64,000 bases of DNA from Ohtaekwangia koreensis (GTDB taxonomy: Bacteria; Bacteroidota; Bacteroidia; Cytophagales; Cyclobacteriaceae): positions 627,501 through 691,500 of the forward strand of contig NZ_FUZU01000002.1 of NCBI RefSeq assembly GCF_900167975.1, read 5' to 3'. The position numbers and the translations under genes were made by a program. The notes beneath the pieces were generated by a model. It saw only the letters and a list, made by a program, of their open reading frames with translations. It ran no database searches and was not told where the DNA came from. Positions 27,807-36,576 of the stretch are shown in pieces; the first letter of the stretch is position 1, and each line of letters begins with the position of its first letter.

Positions 27807-29192
27807 TTATGCATTCTCCAGTACGATTGTGAAAGTGCTGCCTTTGCCAAATTCCGATTTCACTTCAATCGTTCCTTTTATCTTACTCAATGCTTCCTTT
27901 ACTATATATAGTCCCAACCCGGTTCCTTCGGTGTTGAGAGAAGCGCGGTAAAACATTTCAAATATTTTAGGAAGACTTGCTTCCGGTATACCTTGGCCGT
28001 TATCTTCGATAGCAATTCTCACAGTGTCTTTCTCCCGAAAAAACGCAACCCGTATAAATGGATTCGGTTGATCCAGGTTGTGATACTTCACCGCATTGGC
28101 AAGCAGGTTATTGAGCACGATCTTCATTTGACTAAAGTCCGTTTGAAAAATATGCGATGAGCTATATTGATAATCCAGTGATATAGCAGAAGCGCCTTTA
28201 TTGAATTTTATATCGGTAATTGAATTGTCGAGCAAGTCCCTGAGGTTTATTTCCTCGAGCTTTACCTCCATTTTTTTGGATCGCGATAAACTAAGTATAT
28301 CTCCAATAACCATGTCCAGTTTTTTCACACGCGCTTCTATCATATCCATAAACGTACGAGCCCGTTCTTCTTCAAACTCAAGCTTACCCAAATACGTAAG
28401 ACCGAGAATAGAAGCGATGGGTGCACGCAAATCGTGAGATGTACTATATAAAAAAAGATCGAGTTCTTTATTCGCCTTTTCGAGTCGCGCGCGTTCATCT
28501 TCTAATAACCACATGATCATACTCATGCCCATCATCGAAATAACCAGCAAATCGACCACGCCGTAAAAATTTGGAATCTCAATTTTGGTACCGGTGACAT
28601 TCAGAACAACAACCAAACAATAGTATAACTGGTAAATGCTATAGAGTATAAATGAAATGGCAAGAATGCGTTGCCCGAATCCTCTCGAGAATTTTTTGTT
28701 TTGCAGTACAACTATTCCCGCAATAAGAAATCCAGCACCACTCACAAGTGTGCGACTTCCTACTCGCAGTAAATAACGCATCGAAGCATCCTCCACGGTT
28801 TGACTGAAGGCAACTACCGATAATAATGAAATCAAAAACAAGACAAGTAATATGCCTTTGAATTGCCTGCGGTTTACACCCTTCTCTGTAACGAGCTCGT
28901 ACGACCCGCGCAGAATCAATACCACCTGCAGAAAGCAACTCATTTGTGCAAAAGTGCTGATAACAAGTCGTGCGGTAGACTGGCTACGCATAAAGAATAT
29001 TGTTATAACGCCCGTTGCTGCTATATATATAGCGAACGCAAACCAGCTTAAAGCCCAGGTATATAAGAACCTTCTTCTATATAGAATTCCGAAATGGCGG
29101 AAAATGAAAAACAAGATGATAGCCAGTATGAACTCTGCCAGGTAAAGGTAAAGTAATCGTAAAGTTTCTTCCGAAAGGTTTGTTACCCCCAT
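27807..29192 (-). CDS. Sensor histidine kinase with seven-helix membrane sensor
   Basis: A 461-residue kinase. Seven hydrophobic segments occupy residues 15-230 (about 15-35, 42-68, 76-94, 111-129, 149-164, 176-197, 212-230). A short coiled region leads to the HisKA domain with the phospho-acceptor His253 in TSHDLRAPIA. The ATPase domain follows with N box NNLLANAVKYHN, G1 DNGQGIPE and G2 GTGLGLYIV. No response regulator gene is adjacent, so it is an orphan. It lies 57 bases downstream of the methyltransferase gene on the same strand and may share its transcript. The signal sensed is unknown. Confidence 0.93.
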   Translation of the reverse strand: MGVTNLSEETLRLLYLYLAEFILAIILFFIFRHFGILYRRRFLYTWALSWFAFAIYIAATGVITIFFMRSQSTARLVISTFAQMSCFLQVVLILRGSYELVTEKGVNRRQFKGILLVLFLISLLSVVAFSQTVEDASMRYLLRVGSRTLVSGAGFLIAGIVVLQNKKFSRGFGQRILAISFILYSIYQLYYCLVVVLNVTGTKIEIPNFYGVVDLLVISMMGMSMIMWLLEDERARLEKANKELDLFLYSTSHDLRAPIASILGLTYLGKLEFEEERARTFMDMIEARVKKLDMVIGDILSLSRSKKMEVKLEEINLRDLLDNSITDIKFNKGASAISLDYQYSSSHIFQTDFSQMKIVLNNLLANAVKYHNLDQPNPFIRVAFFREKDTVRIAIEDNGQGIPEASLPKIFEMFYRASLNTEGTGLGLYIVKEALSKIKGTIEVKSEFGKGSTFTIVLENA

Positions 29193-29249
29193 TGAGTAAT
29201 TATTGTGAAAAAATAAGAGAACGCTGCGACAAAGGAAACAAGTATTTAA

Positions 29250-29960
29250 CTAGTGGAGTTTTGCAATCACCTGCCATCGGAAAGCCCACTTCCAATATAT
29301 AACAAAATCAGTAATAGTAGCTTCTCTCATAATGTCAGTCAATTCTGTTTTTGTAAAAGCTCGCAATACTGAAAGCGGAGCGTCATATTTTACCATAGCA
29401 GACTTGGAGAATAATTGCGTTAGAAACCTGATTGAATGATATGCCAATGAATGCCTGTGAATATCGTTAATAATGAAACCAACATCAACTTGCTTTTTTA
29501 ACTGACTAAAGAATGTACTCAGTTGATGATTGGAGAAGTGGTGATAAAAAAGTGTGCCGATCACAACATCGAATCTCATGGTTCGGAACTCCTCCGAAAA
29601 TATATCCATAGATAAAAAACCTATCTCCGGAAAATCTTTCTGATTCTCACGTGCAAAGCGAATGATATTCGGATTTGCGTCGATGCCCACCAGTTTTACA
29701 TCGACTTTATTCTTTCGCGCCCATTGATGAATCAAGCGAAGCATATCACCACCACCACACCCCAAGTCTGCAATGACGATTTGCCTGGTTGATCGGACAT
29801 TTTTTAAAAGTTTTTTCAGCGCATCAATCGTAACATGATTTCCTCCGAGCCAAGCATTAATGAATTCAAGCTCACGAAGCGTTTGATCTACAACTTCTCC
29901 CGAACAATCGAGATCGTCCATAATTTCAATCGCAGTGGATCGTATAGAGAAATCAGGCAT
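29250..29960 (-). CDS. SAM-dependent class I methyltransferase (polyketide-associated)
   Basis: The 236-residue protein has motif I IADLGCGGGDML near residues 62-73 and an acidic residue after strand 2 (LVGIDANPNI) for SAM binding. The segment DVVIGTLFYHHFSNHQL belongs to the post-I region common in small-molecule and quinone methyltransferases. The gene overlaps the type III polyketide synthase gene by eight bases. In Streptomyces griseus a methyltransferase (SrsB) next to a type III synthase (SrsA) methylates alkylresorcinols, and a similar role is inferred here. The phylum's usual third gene, an FAD-dependent oxidoreductase, is absent in this stretch. Confidence 0.85.
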   Translation of the reverse strand: MPDFSIRSTAIEIMDDLDCSGEVVDQTLRELEFINAWLGGNHVTIDALKKLLKNVRSTRQIVIADLGCGGGDMLRLIHQWARKNKVDVKLVGIDANPNIIRFARENQKDFPEIGFLSMDIFSEEFRTMRFDVVIGTLFYHHFSNHQLSTFFSQLKKQVDVGFIINDIHRHSLAYHSIRFLTQLFSKSAMVKYDAPLSVLRAFTKTELTDIMREATITDFVIYWKWAFRWQVIAKLH

Positions 29961-31065
29961 TAGAGTTTTCTATTTTTAACAACATGCTCTCAAGGGTAAG
30001 ACCAGGTCCGAAAGCAAAACTCAATATCCGTGAACCGTCATCATCTGCCGTTATAGTTTTGAAGATCTCATTCAACACGAATATCACGGTTGGCGATGAC
30101 ATGTTTCCGTAGTTCCTTAACACATTATAGGCGGGGTAGTTTTGTTCTTCAGTAATGCCAAGCTCTTGTTGAATTGCTTCCAGAATTTTTTTCCCGCCAG
30201 GATGTATAGCAAAATAGCGTATACCCACACCGTTATCAGAAATTTTTTGCAGCAATACATTTGTAAGTGTACGTATACCTTTCTTTATGATATCCGGTAC
30301 ATATGTAGACAACTTCATTTCAAACCCAAGATCACCTATGCTCCACGCCATATCGTGTTGACCTTCCGGTGCAAGGTCGCTGTGAAAAGCTTCGAGCTTT
30401 AAACGTTTTGTTGACTTGCTTGCCTCACCTTCCACCAGTATAGCAGCAGAGCCATCTGCGAAGAGCGCATTGGCCAAAAAATTATCATCGGTTGGTTGCT
30501 TCTGAAAATGAAGACTGCAAAGCTCCGTGCATACAATCAATACTTTCGACTTTGAATCGGCTTTGCAAAATGCATCAGCAACTTTTAAGGCATTGAACGC
30601 AGCATAACAGCCCATAAAAGTAATGCTGGTACGTTGTATAGATGAAGATAAATTCAGCTTCTGTACAAGTTCAATATCAAGTCCGGGTGCATACATACCG
30701 GTGCAGCAAACAACAATTAAATGTGTTATCGTCTGCAAATTATAGTGTGGCACTGATGCCTGTAAATTTTTGACGGCAGACAGACTCAGTGTAAGGGCAT
30801 GCTCCTGAAAAGCCAGTTGTCTTTTGCCTGTTGACGGGAAAGGTTCAGAGTCAGCAGTGTTTGGATAAAATGAAAAAGATTCTTCTTTACCATAATCTTC
30901 CAGTACAGTATATCTATAGTCTATCCCACTTGCTTTAAAAATTGTACGAAGCTTCCGGCTATCGTAAGAATTAAGATGCATGGTTTTTTCCATGAACCTG
31001 GCGATTGTTGATTGATTGAAGCGATGTGGAGGATTAGCCGTTCCAATGGCACTGATGTAGCTCAT
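29953..31065 (-). CDS. Type III polyketide synthase (chalcone/stilbene synthase superfamily)
   Basis: The 370-residue homodimeric condensing enzyme extends an acyl-CoA starter with malonyl-CoA. The triad is complete: Cys153 in FMGCYAAFNAL, His288 in FAIHPGGKK, and Asn321 in NYGNMSSPT. The C-terminal GFGPGLT-like loop appears as FAFGPGLTLESML. Bacterial relatives make alkylresorcinols, alkylpyrones or 1,3,6,8-tetrahydroxynaphthalene; the neighbouring methyltransferase makes an alkylresorcinol-type or pyrone product the better guess. No acyl carrier protein or fatty acid synthase gene is nearby to supply a special starter. It is the first gene of the minus-strand unit with the methyltransferase and possibly the histidine kinase. 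Confidence 0.93.
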   Translation of the reverse strand: MSYISAIGTANPPHRFNQSTIARFMEKTMHLNSYDSRKLRTIFKASGIDYRYTVLEDYGKEESFSFYPNTADSEPFPSTGKRQLAFQEHALTLSLSAVKNLQASVPHYNLQTITHLIVVCCTGMYAPGLDIELVQKLNLSSSIQRTSITFMGCYAAFNALKVADAFCKADSKSKVLIVCTELCSLHFQKQPTDDNFLANALFADGSAAILVEGEASKSTKRLKLEAFHSDLAPEGQHDMAWSIGDLGFEMKLSTYVPDIIKKGIRTLTNVLLQKISDNGVGIRYFAIHPGGKKILEAIQQELGITEEQNYPAYNVLRNYGNMSSPTVIFVLNEIFKTITADDDGSRILSFAFGPGLTLESMLLKIENSNA

Positions 31066-31159
31066 TCCTTCTAATATATGATTAAAACCCTTCTATAGTG
31101 GTTGAGTTCTTAAACGATTAAAAAACTGTGTTATACCACAAAAGGGAAGGTTTTCCACA

Positions 31160-31193
31160 AAAATAATAGGGCTGCTATTAAGCAGCCCTATTA
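31160..31193 (-). terminator. Terminator of the DinB-like gene
   Basis: AATAGGGCTGCT (31165-31176) pairs with AGCAGCCCTATT (31181-31192) around a 4-base loop. Read on the minus strand, the stem is followed by a T-rich stretch. It lies six bases after the DinB-like stop. Confidence 0.8.
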
Positions 31194-31198
31194 CTAGC

Positions 31199-31759
31199 TC
31201 AGAATAACTTTTCGCCAGGAGGAGTAATACCTTTTAAGCGAAGATAAACCGTGGTTTGTCCCCTATGATGGGTTTGATGTTCGAAAACTTTATCGAGTGC
31301 AGTGCTCCGGTTCATATCGAAGTTGAAAACTTTTACCATCTCCTGCATCTTTTGGTCATTCATATCTTTTACACCTGCTATAACAAAATCATAACTTTCC
31401 ATTACAGCTTTTGTGACTTCTGCTTTACTTTTTGCCTTATCAGATTTTTCAAGTGCACCGAATGCTACAGGGCTTGTTTTACCAGTGGCGGTAGCGCCTA
31501 TACCATAGTTAGCTTCTGCCAGGTGCATCATTTGCTGTCCGAACGTTCGCATATCCGGTGTTGGCTTGAAACTGAATGTTTCTTCAGAAGCAGCATCGAG
31601 GTAGTCTTTCGTATAGGCTTTGGCTCGTTCCCAGTTAGCAGTAACCTGGCTTGCAGTAGCGAATGATACATTGGGAGATTGATCTTTTGCCGTAAAAGCA
31701 ACAAGAACAAACATAACCGTTACTATAACGGTGGAGATAATGAGGGTTGATTTTTTCAT
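31199..31759 (-). CDS. Exported DinB-like four-helix protein
   Basis: A 186-residue protein with an N-terminal hydrophobic segment (STLIISTVIVTVMFVLVAFTA) that serves as signal or anchor. The rest matches the DinB/YfiT four-helix metal-binding fold: a His in MMHLAEANYG and a pair in EHQTHHRGQTTVYLRLKGI are the expected metal ligands. Family members include thiol- or mycothiol-dependent transferases and many of unknown role. Export to the periplasm is common among Bacteroidota DinB-like proteins. It is monocistronic. The name does not imply the DNA polymerase DinB. Confidence 0.87.
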   Translation of the reverse strand: MKKSTLIISTVIVTVMFVLVAFTAKDQSPNVSFATASQVTANWERAKAYTKDYLDAASEETFSFKPTPDMRTFGQQMMHLAEANYGIGATATGKTSPVAFGALEKSDKAKSKAEVTKAVMESYDFVIAGVKDMNDQKMQEMVKVFNFDMNRSTALDKVFEHQTHHRGQTTVYLRLKGITPPGEKLF

Positions 31760-31989
31760 AACGTGTGAGTTGTTAAGTGGATATCTAAGATACAGATTAA
31801 CAAGATGATGATGATTACGAAATAGTCACTTTTTACGGGCTATAAGAATGGTGTGACTTCTTTCAGTTTCGGTTCATCATCATTATTGGACACTTCAATC
31901 ATACTATATTCCGGATGGTCAAAAAAAAATCTGATGAATACAACCTCTTTAATACCTTTCGTGTCTATAATCCATGACCCCTTAAAGTA

Positions 31990-32085
31990 ATGTTAACAAA
32001 GCGAAAAATTTTACTGGTACTGGGAATCGTTGTGGCAATTGTGATTGGCCTTTATACCGGCCTTTTTGGAATGACGATGGCGTAA
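31990..32085 (+). CDS. Putative 31-residue single-helix membrane peptide
   Basis: ATG to TAA encodes a basic start (MLTKRK), about 20 hydrophobic residues (ILLVLGIVVAIVIGLYTGLF) and a short GMTMA end, the layout of a small single-pass membrane peptide. It has a possible -7 element upstream and a strong hairpin downstream, and it is the only open frame in the gap. No family is recognised. It could be a chance frame; the hydrophobic and positively charged layout makes it more likely than not to be translated. Confidence 0.5.
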   Translation: MLTKRKILLVLGIVVAIVIGLYTGLFGMTMA

Positions 32086-32123
32086 TTTCAAAAGTTATTG
32101 AAGCATTACAATTTCTCCTATAA

Positions 32124-32169
32124 ACACAACAAAAAATCCTTAAGAACTCTTAAGGATTTTTTGTTGTGT
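32124..32169. terminator. Perfect 22-base inverted repeat, bidirectional terminator
   Basis: Arms 32124-32145 and 32148-32169 are exact reverse complements with only two bases between them; the core is TCCTTAAG/CTTAAGGA flanked by six A and six T. It separates the small membrane peptide (plus strand) from the uvrA end (minus strand). The A and T tracts suit termination in both directions. Confidence 0.85.
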
Positions 32170-32192
32170 GTATATGAGGGATGGATATTGGA

Positions 32193-35057
32193 CTACCCTA
32201 ATTTCTTTCTCAAAAAGTCAGCGGTATATCCTTTACCTTTCTTTATCATTTCTTCAGGTGTACCTTCAAACATTAGTGTACCGCCTCTTTTCTCACCGCC
32301 TTCAGGCCCCATATCAATGATCCAGTCAGCACACTTAATAACCTCCATGTTGTGTTCAATGATGATCACGCTATGACCTTGATCTACCAATGCATTTATA
32401 GCCTTGAGTAATTTTGATATGTCGTGAAAGTGCAATCCTGTTGTAGGCTCATCGAAAATGAAAAGTATATGTCCTTCGGGAGAATTTCTGCCCAGGAAAG
32501 AAGCCAGCTTAACGCGTTGTGCTTCGCCACCACTTAATGAGTTAGAGGATTGGCCAAGTTTTACATAGCCAAGTCCTACATCATTTAGAGGAAGAATTTT
32601 ATCGTATACAGCTTTTTTATCGCGGAAGAAATTCAAACCCTCCTCAACAGTCATGTCGAGTATATCTGCGATGTTCTTTCCATTATACTCAACTTCAAGA
32701 ACTTCTTGTTTAAAGCGTTTGCCATGACAGCTCTCGCACTTTAAAAATATATCGGCCATGAATTGCATTTCAACTCTGATCTCTCCTTCACCTTCACATG
32801 TTTCACAACGTCCGCCTTCTACGTTAAAAGAGAAATGCGAAGGTTTGTAGCCGCGTTGTTTTGACAGAGCCTGATCAGCATATAAATTCCGAATCGCATC
32901 ATATGCTTTTACATAACTAATCGGGTTTGAGCGTGATGATTTTCCGATTGGATTCTGATCAACGAATTCAACCTGTGTGATCTTCTGATAATCGCCTTCC
33001 AGCTTATCATATTTTCCAGGAGATTCAGCAACAGAACCACTCAACCTTCCGACAGAAGGATAAAGTATTTTTTTTATCAAGGTAGATTTACCCGAACCGC
33101 TCACACCTGTAACAACCGTTAATATACCCATCGGAAATTTAACCGTCAGGTTTTTTAGATTGTTCTCTCGGGCACCATGCACGGTTACAGAGTCTTTCCA
33201 TTTTCTTCTAACGGTGGGCGTAACAATTTCTTCTTTGCCCGTGAGGTAATCGGTTGTATGCGATTTCATTTTACCGTTGATGTCTTTCAGTGAACCTTGA
33301 AAAACGAGTTCACCTCCATGACTACCTGCATCGGGACCTATATCTATAATCTGATCGGCAGCACGCATGATTTCTTCTTCATGCTCTACCACAATCACCG
33401 TATTGCCCAGGTCGCGTAACGTTTTTAAAACGCTTATCATGCGATCGGTATCTTTTGGATGTAGCCCTATACTTGGTTCATCGAGTATATACATAGATCC
33501 TACCAAGGCACTACCTAACGATGTAGCAAGTTTAATGCGCTGGTATTCTCCCCCCGATAATGTTGAGGTAATCCTGTTAAGGCTAAGATAACCTAGTCCT
33601 ACTTTCGTAAGGTATTCAAGTCGCGAACGAATCTCTGTTAAAATTCTCTCCGAAATTTTTTGTTCGTGTACTGGTAACTTGAGGTTCTCAAAAAATACAA
33701 GTCCTTCTTCAATAGGCAGAAGTACTATATCTGTGATAGAGGTGTCTGCAATCTTTACATACTGAGCATCTTTTCGCAGACGAGTACCTTTGCAATCAGG
33801 ACAGTTTGTTCTTCCGCGATAGCGCGACAGCATTACCCTATATTGTATCTTATGTGTTTTCGATTCAAGATATTTAAAGAACCCGTTTATACCGTCAAAG
33901 TATTCATTGCCTGTCCACAATAACTCTTGTTGTTTTTTTGTGAGCTCATTGTATGGCCTATGTATAGGGAAATCGAACTTTATACCGTTCTTAAGTAAAG
34001 GCTTCTGCCATTCACTCATCGCTTCACTGCGCCATGGAGCAACAGCGCCTTCGTAAACTGAAAGCGATTTATCTGGAATAACCAGGTCTTCATCAATTCC
34101 AAGAACTTTACCAAAGCCTTCGCATGTCTGGCAGGCACCATATGGATTATTAAAGCTGAAGAAATTGACAGAAGGCTCTGTGAACGTCATGTCATCTAAT
34201 TCAAAGCGATCAGAGAAATGCAATTTATCGCGACCTTCCGCATATACTATACAATCACCTTCACCTTCAAAGAATGAAGTTTGCACAGAATCCGATATCC
34301 TGAAGGTTGTGTCTTCATCTTCCGGATTTACACTGGCTCGGTCTATCAGAATTTCAATATCGCCTTCAACCTTAAGAGCCTTTTTCTTTTTAGCTCCTTC
34401 TGCTTCTACGCCTATTAATTCTTCAATGAATTTTACTTCACCATTCACAAGTATTCTTGCAAAGCCCTTACTAAGAAGAAGGTTAAGCTCGTCCGTAAGC
34501 TTTCTTCCTTTTTTAATATGTAGCGGGCACGCAATCATAACACGCGTTCCTGCAGGAAGTTTATTGATAACATCGACTACCGTTGTAACGGTATCGCGTT
34601 TTACTTCTTTACCACTGATTGGAGAATATGTTTTACCGATCCGTGCAAACAACAGCTTGAGGTAATCATAAATCTCCGTTGTTGTTCCAACGGTTGAACG
34701 TGGATTTCTAGTGTTAACTTTTTGTTCGATTGCTATAGCAGGAGAGACACCTCGTATATAATCAACTTCCGGTTTTTCCATTCGCCCTAAAAATTGACGG
34801 GCGTATGAACTCAGACTTTCTACATACATGCGCTGCCCCTCAGCGAAGAGCGTATCAAAAGCAAGCGATGATTTTCCTGACCCGGAAAGCCCGGTTATAA
34901 CAACAAGCTTATTGCGGGGAATAGCAACACTCAGATTCTTGAGGTTGTTAACCCGTGCCCGTTTAATTATAATATACTCTTTAGGATTGAGTTCGTCTAA
35001 ATATGTATCGTTGGTAGGTAATGCCTGACTCACGGGGTCTCCTTTTTTATTGTGCAT
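32193..35057 (-). CDS. uvrA: Excinuclease ABC subunit UvrA
   Basis: A 954-residue damage-recognition ATPase of nucleotide excision repair, acting with UvrB and UvrC. Two ABC modules are visible: Walker [15 protein letters not shown] near residue 55 and [13 protein letters not shown] in the second half, with signatures [14 protein letters not shown] and [14 protein letters not shown], and Walker [12 protein letters not shown] and [11 protein letters not shown]. Zinc-type Cys pairs CQTC, CPDC, CETC and CESC are present. The first of the usual four-Cys finger lacks its leading CXXC pair ([18 protein letters not shown] stands there). The start is ATG 35057. Confidence 0.97.
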   Translation of the reverse strand: MHNKKGDPVSQALPTNDTYLDELNPKEYIIIKRARVNNLKNLSVAIPRNKLVVITGLSGSGKSSLAFDTLFAEGQRMYVESLSSYARQFLGRMEKPEVDYIRGVSPAIAIEQKVNTRNPRSTVGTTTEIYDYLKLLFARIGKTYSPISGKEVKRDTVTTVVDVINKLPAGTRVMIACPLHIKKGRKLTDELNLLLSKGFARILVNGEVKFIEELIGVEAEGAKKKKALKVEGDIEILIDRASVNPEDEDTTFRISDSVQTSFFEGEGDCIVYAEGRDKLHFSDRFELDDMTFTEPSVNFFSFNNPYGACQTCEGFGKVLGIDEDLVIPDKSLSVYEGAVAPWRSEAMSEWQKPLLKNGIKFDFPIHRPYNELTKKQQELLWTGNEYFDGINGFFKYLESKTHKIQYRVMLSRYRGRTNCPDCKGTRLRKDAQYVKIADTSITDIVLLPIEEGLVFFENLKLPVHEQKISERILTEIRSRLEYLTKVGLGYLSLNRITSTLSGGEYQRIKLATSLGSALVGSMYILDEPSIGLHPKDTDRMISVLKTLRDLGNTVIVVEHEEEIMRAADQIIDIGPDAGSHGGELVFQGSLKDINGKMKSHTTDYLTGKEEIVTPTVRRKWKDSVTVHGARENNLKNLTVKFPMGILTVVTGVSGSGKSTLIKKILYPSVGRLSGSVAESPGKYDKLEGDYQKITQVEFVDQNPIGKSSRSNPISYVKAYDAIRNLYADQALSKQRGYKPSHFSFNVEGGRCETCEGEGEIRVEMQFMADIFLKCESCHGKRFKQEVLEVEYNGKNIADILDMTVEEGLNFFRDKKAVYDKILPLNDVGLGYVKLGQSSNSLSGGEAQRVKLASFLGRNSPEGHILFIFDEPTTGLHFHDISKLLKAINALVDQGHSVIIIEHNMEVIKCADWIIDMGPEGGEKRGGTLMFEGTPEEMIKKGKGYTADFLRKKLG

Positions 35058-35123
35058 TCAAAGTAAACAATCTTTCTTCTTTAAAAAATCTTTCCAGCGA
35101 TATGCCGGATATATAGTAGAAAG

Positions 35124-35159
35124 CAAAAAAAGAAAAACACCATCTGACTGGATGGTGTT
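35124..35159 (-). terminator. Terminator of the acidic-tail protein gene
   Basis: AACACCATC (35136-35144) pairs with GATGGTGTT (35151-35159). On the minus strand the stem is followed by a T-rich run (complement of 35124-35135). Confidence 0.8.
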
Positions 35160-35191
35160 CATCAAATACTAAAAAATTATTAAACCTGTAA

Positions 35192-35590
35192 TTAACTATC
35201 AAAGTCGGGATCGTAGCTCGCCTCGCGACCACCTTTGCCACCACCGTCTTCATCATAATCGTCACCACCGCCACCAGAAGCATAGTCGTCAGAAGATGAT
35301 GCATCAAAATCATCATCACCAGCACCAGGCGCAGCGTTGTCGAATTCATCTTTGTTCGGAGTAGAGTCAAGATCATACTCTCCTTCACTATTTTTAGTGA
35401 CCGGTACTTTCACCAGGTAAGTTGCATCTTCGGTTTCGAGCGGGAAAACGAAGATCGGCTCTTTCTTGGCGTTTGTAATTCTGGTAATGCTGCTCTCATA
35501 TCCATTAGGATATTGATCCTGCACTAATTCTTTCAAATCTTCTGTGAGATTCTCAAGACTCTTTATAACTTTTTTCTTGCTTACTGCCAT
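35192..35590 (-). CDS. Small protein with acidic Gly/Asp-rich tail, function unknown
   Basis: The 132-residue protein begins with a basic, helical segment (MAVSKKKVIKSLENLTEDLK), has a short folded-looking middle (PIFVFPLETEDATYLVKVPV), and ends in about 45 residues of Asp, Gly, Ser and Ala with DDYDEDGGG. There is no signal peptide, so it is probably cytosolic. The acidic disordered tail could mimic nucleic acid or bind a basic protein. It has its own terminator. No family is recognised. It is upstream of uvrA on the same strand, but the terminator separates them. Confidence 0.8.
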   Translation of the reverse strand: MAVSKKKVIKSLENLTEDLKELVQDQYPNGYESSITRITNAKKEPIFVFPLETEDATYLVKVPVTKNSEGEYDLDSTPNKDEFDNAAPGAGDDDFDASSSDDYASGGGGDDYDEDGGGKGGREASYDPDFDS

Positions 35591-35767
35591 ACTCGGGGTG
35601 ACACAATTTTTCTGCGGGCAAATAGCTAAAGAAATTATGTGAGAGGCAAGAATTTTTAAAAATTTTTTTGCGCTAATCCAGAAACTTTCTATCTTTTCAA
35701 ACCAATTCTTAACACAAACCCCTACAATATCGAATTAGAGCTCTACGTTACCTAAATGTGAGACAGA

Positions 35768-36418
35768 ATGATTGACAGCAGATTCAGCGACAGCCAACTA
35801 GTGTCGCTCTATCAAAACGGTAACGAAGAAGCTTTCGAAACGCTCCTGCACCGACACAAGTCTAAACTTTATACAGCGATCTATTTGATTGTTAAAGATC
35901 GATATACCGCAGAAGACTTACTCCAGGAAACCTTTGTGAAAGCGATAAATACCATTCGTGGCGGAAGGTATAATGAGGAAGGAAAATTTCTTCCCTGGAT
36001 CAGTCGTATTGCCCATAACTTGGCAATAGATCATTTCCGGAAAGATAAACGCTATCCGGAAGTAGTGCTTGAGGACGGCAGCCGCGTATTTAACTCGTTA
36101 GAGTTTGCGGAAGAGTCGATGGAAGACAAACAGGTATTTCGTGACACGCGCTCCAAGCTGCGTGACTATATTAAAGAACTACCTACGGAGCAAAAGCAGG
36201 TGCTGATTATGAGACATTATTTGCAGATGAGCTTTCAGGAGATCGCCGATCGCACCGGAGTAAGTATTAATACTGCTCTGGGAAGAATGCGATATGCGTT
36301 GATAAACCTGCGTAAGAAGATGATCAAATATAGAGCCTATGATAAAAACTTTTACGCAAACGGACTTGATCAGGTATTTATACCAAGAGACTACGGAGGA
36401 GGAGAGCAGGGAGATTGA
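35768..36418 (+). CDS. ECF-like RNA polymerase sigma factor
   Basis: A 216-residue sigma-70 family protein. Region 2 includes ALLHRHKSKLYTAIY-like and DLLQETFVKAINTI segments, then WISRIAHNLAIDHFRK (region 2.4). Region 4 is LPTEQKQVLIMRHYLQMSFQ followed by EIADRTGVSINTALGRMRYAL, a helix-turn-helix for -35 recognition. The last 30 residues (from KYRAYDKN) are variable, and their DNA also codes the start of the next gene in another frame. Its regulon is unknown. The start is ATG 35768. Confidence 0.93.
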   Translation: MIDSRFSDSQLVSLYQNGNEEAFETLLHRHKSKLYTAIYLIVKDRYTAEDLLQETFVKAINTIRGGRYNEEGKFLPWISRIAHNLAIDHFRKDKRYPEVVLEDGSRVFNSLEFAEESMEDKQVFRDTRSKLRDYIKELPTEQKQVLIMRHYLQMSFQEIADRTGVSINTALGRMRYALINLRKKMIKYRAYDKNFYANGLDQVFIPRDYGGGEQGD

Positions 36419-36575
36419 CAGAGCCCTTCTCTGCGATGGTGAATTAAAAGCACTCTACAATGAGCTGTGCGACATGATGAAAATCATGGATGATGCGCAG
36501 CTCCAGCCGGCAGCTTCAACGGTGCTCAATATTTTGAGCTACGCGAAACAGTTGCAGGAGAAGAGAGCACATTAA
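36339..36575 (+). CDS. Small putative anti-sigma factor overlapping the sigma gene
   Basis: A 78-residue protein whose first 80 bases overlap the 3' end of the sigma gene in another frame. The sequence IRYLYQETTEEESREIDRAL with LLCDGELKALYNEL resembles the N-terminal anti-sigma domain helices, in which an initial short helix is followed by an acidic amphipathic helix ending at a Cys. The usual His-X3-Cys-X2-Cys zinc motif is missing and there is no transmembrane segment. Position and pattern suggest it controls the upstream sigma factor, but this is inferred. The next ATG would remove the conserved part, so the overlap is probably real. Confidence 0.65.
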   Translation: MIKTFTQTDLIRYLYQETTEEESREIDRALLCDGELKALYNELCDMMKIMDDAQLQPAASTVLNILSYAKQLQEKRAH

Positions 36576-36576
36576 T

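Larger units (their letters stand above)
31760..32192. other. Intergenic region with a short membrane-peptide gene and a long hairpin
   Basis: This gap of 433 bases holds one plausible short gene (31990-32085), a possible promoter element TACCTTTC (31953-31960; seven of eight to TAnnTTTG) 30 bases before it, and a long perfect inverted repeat (32124-32169). Nothing else was recognised in 31760-31950. Confidence 0.5.

Noticed and set aside
31199-31759. DinB translesion polymerase
   Set aside because: The match is to the four-helix DinB/YfiT metal-binding fold with a signal segment, not to the Y-family polymerase.
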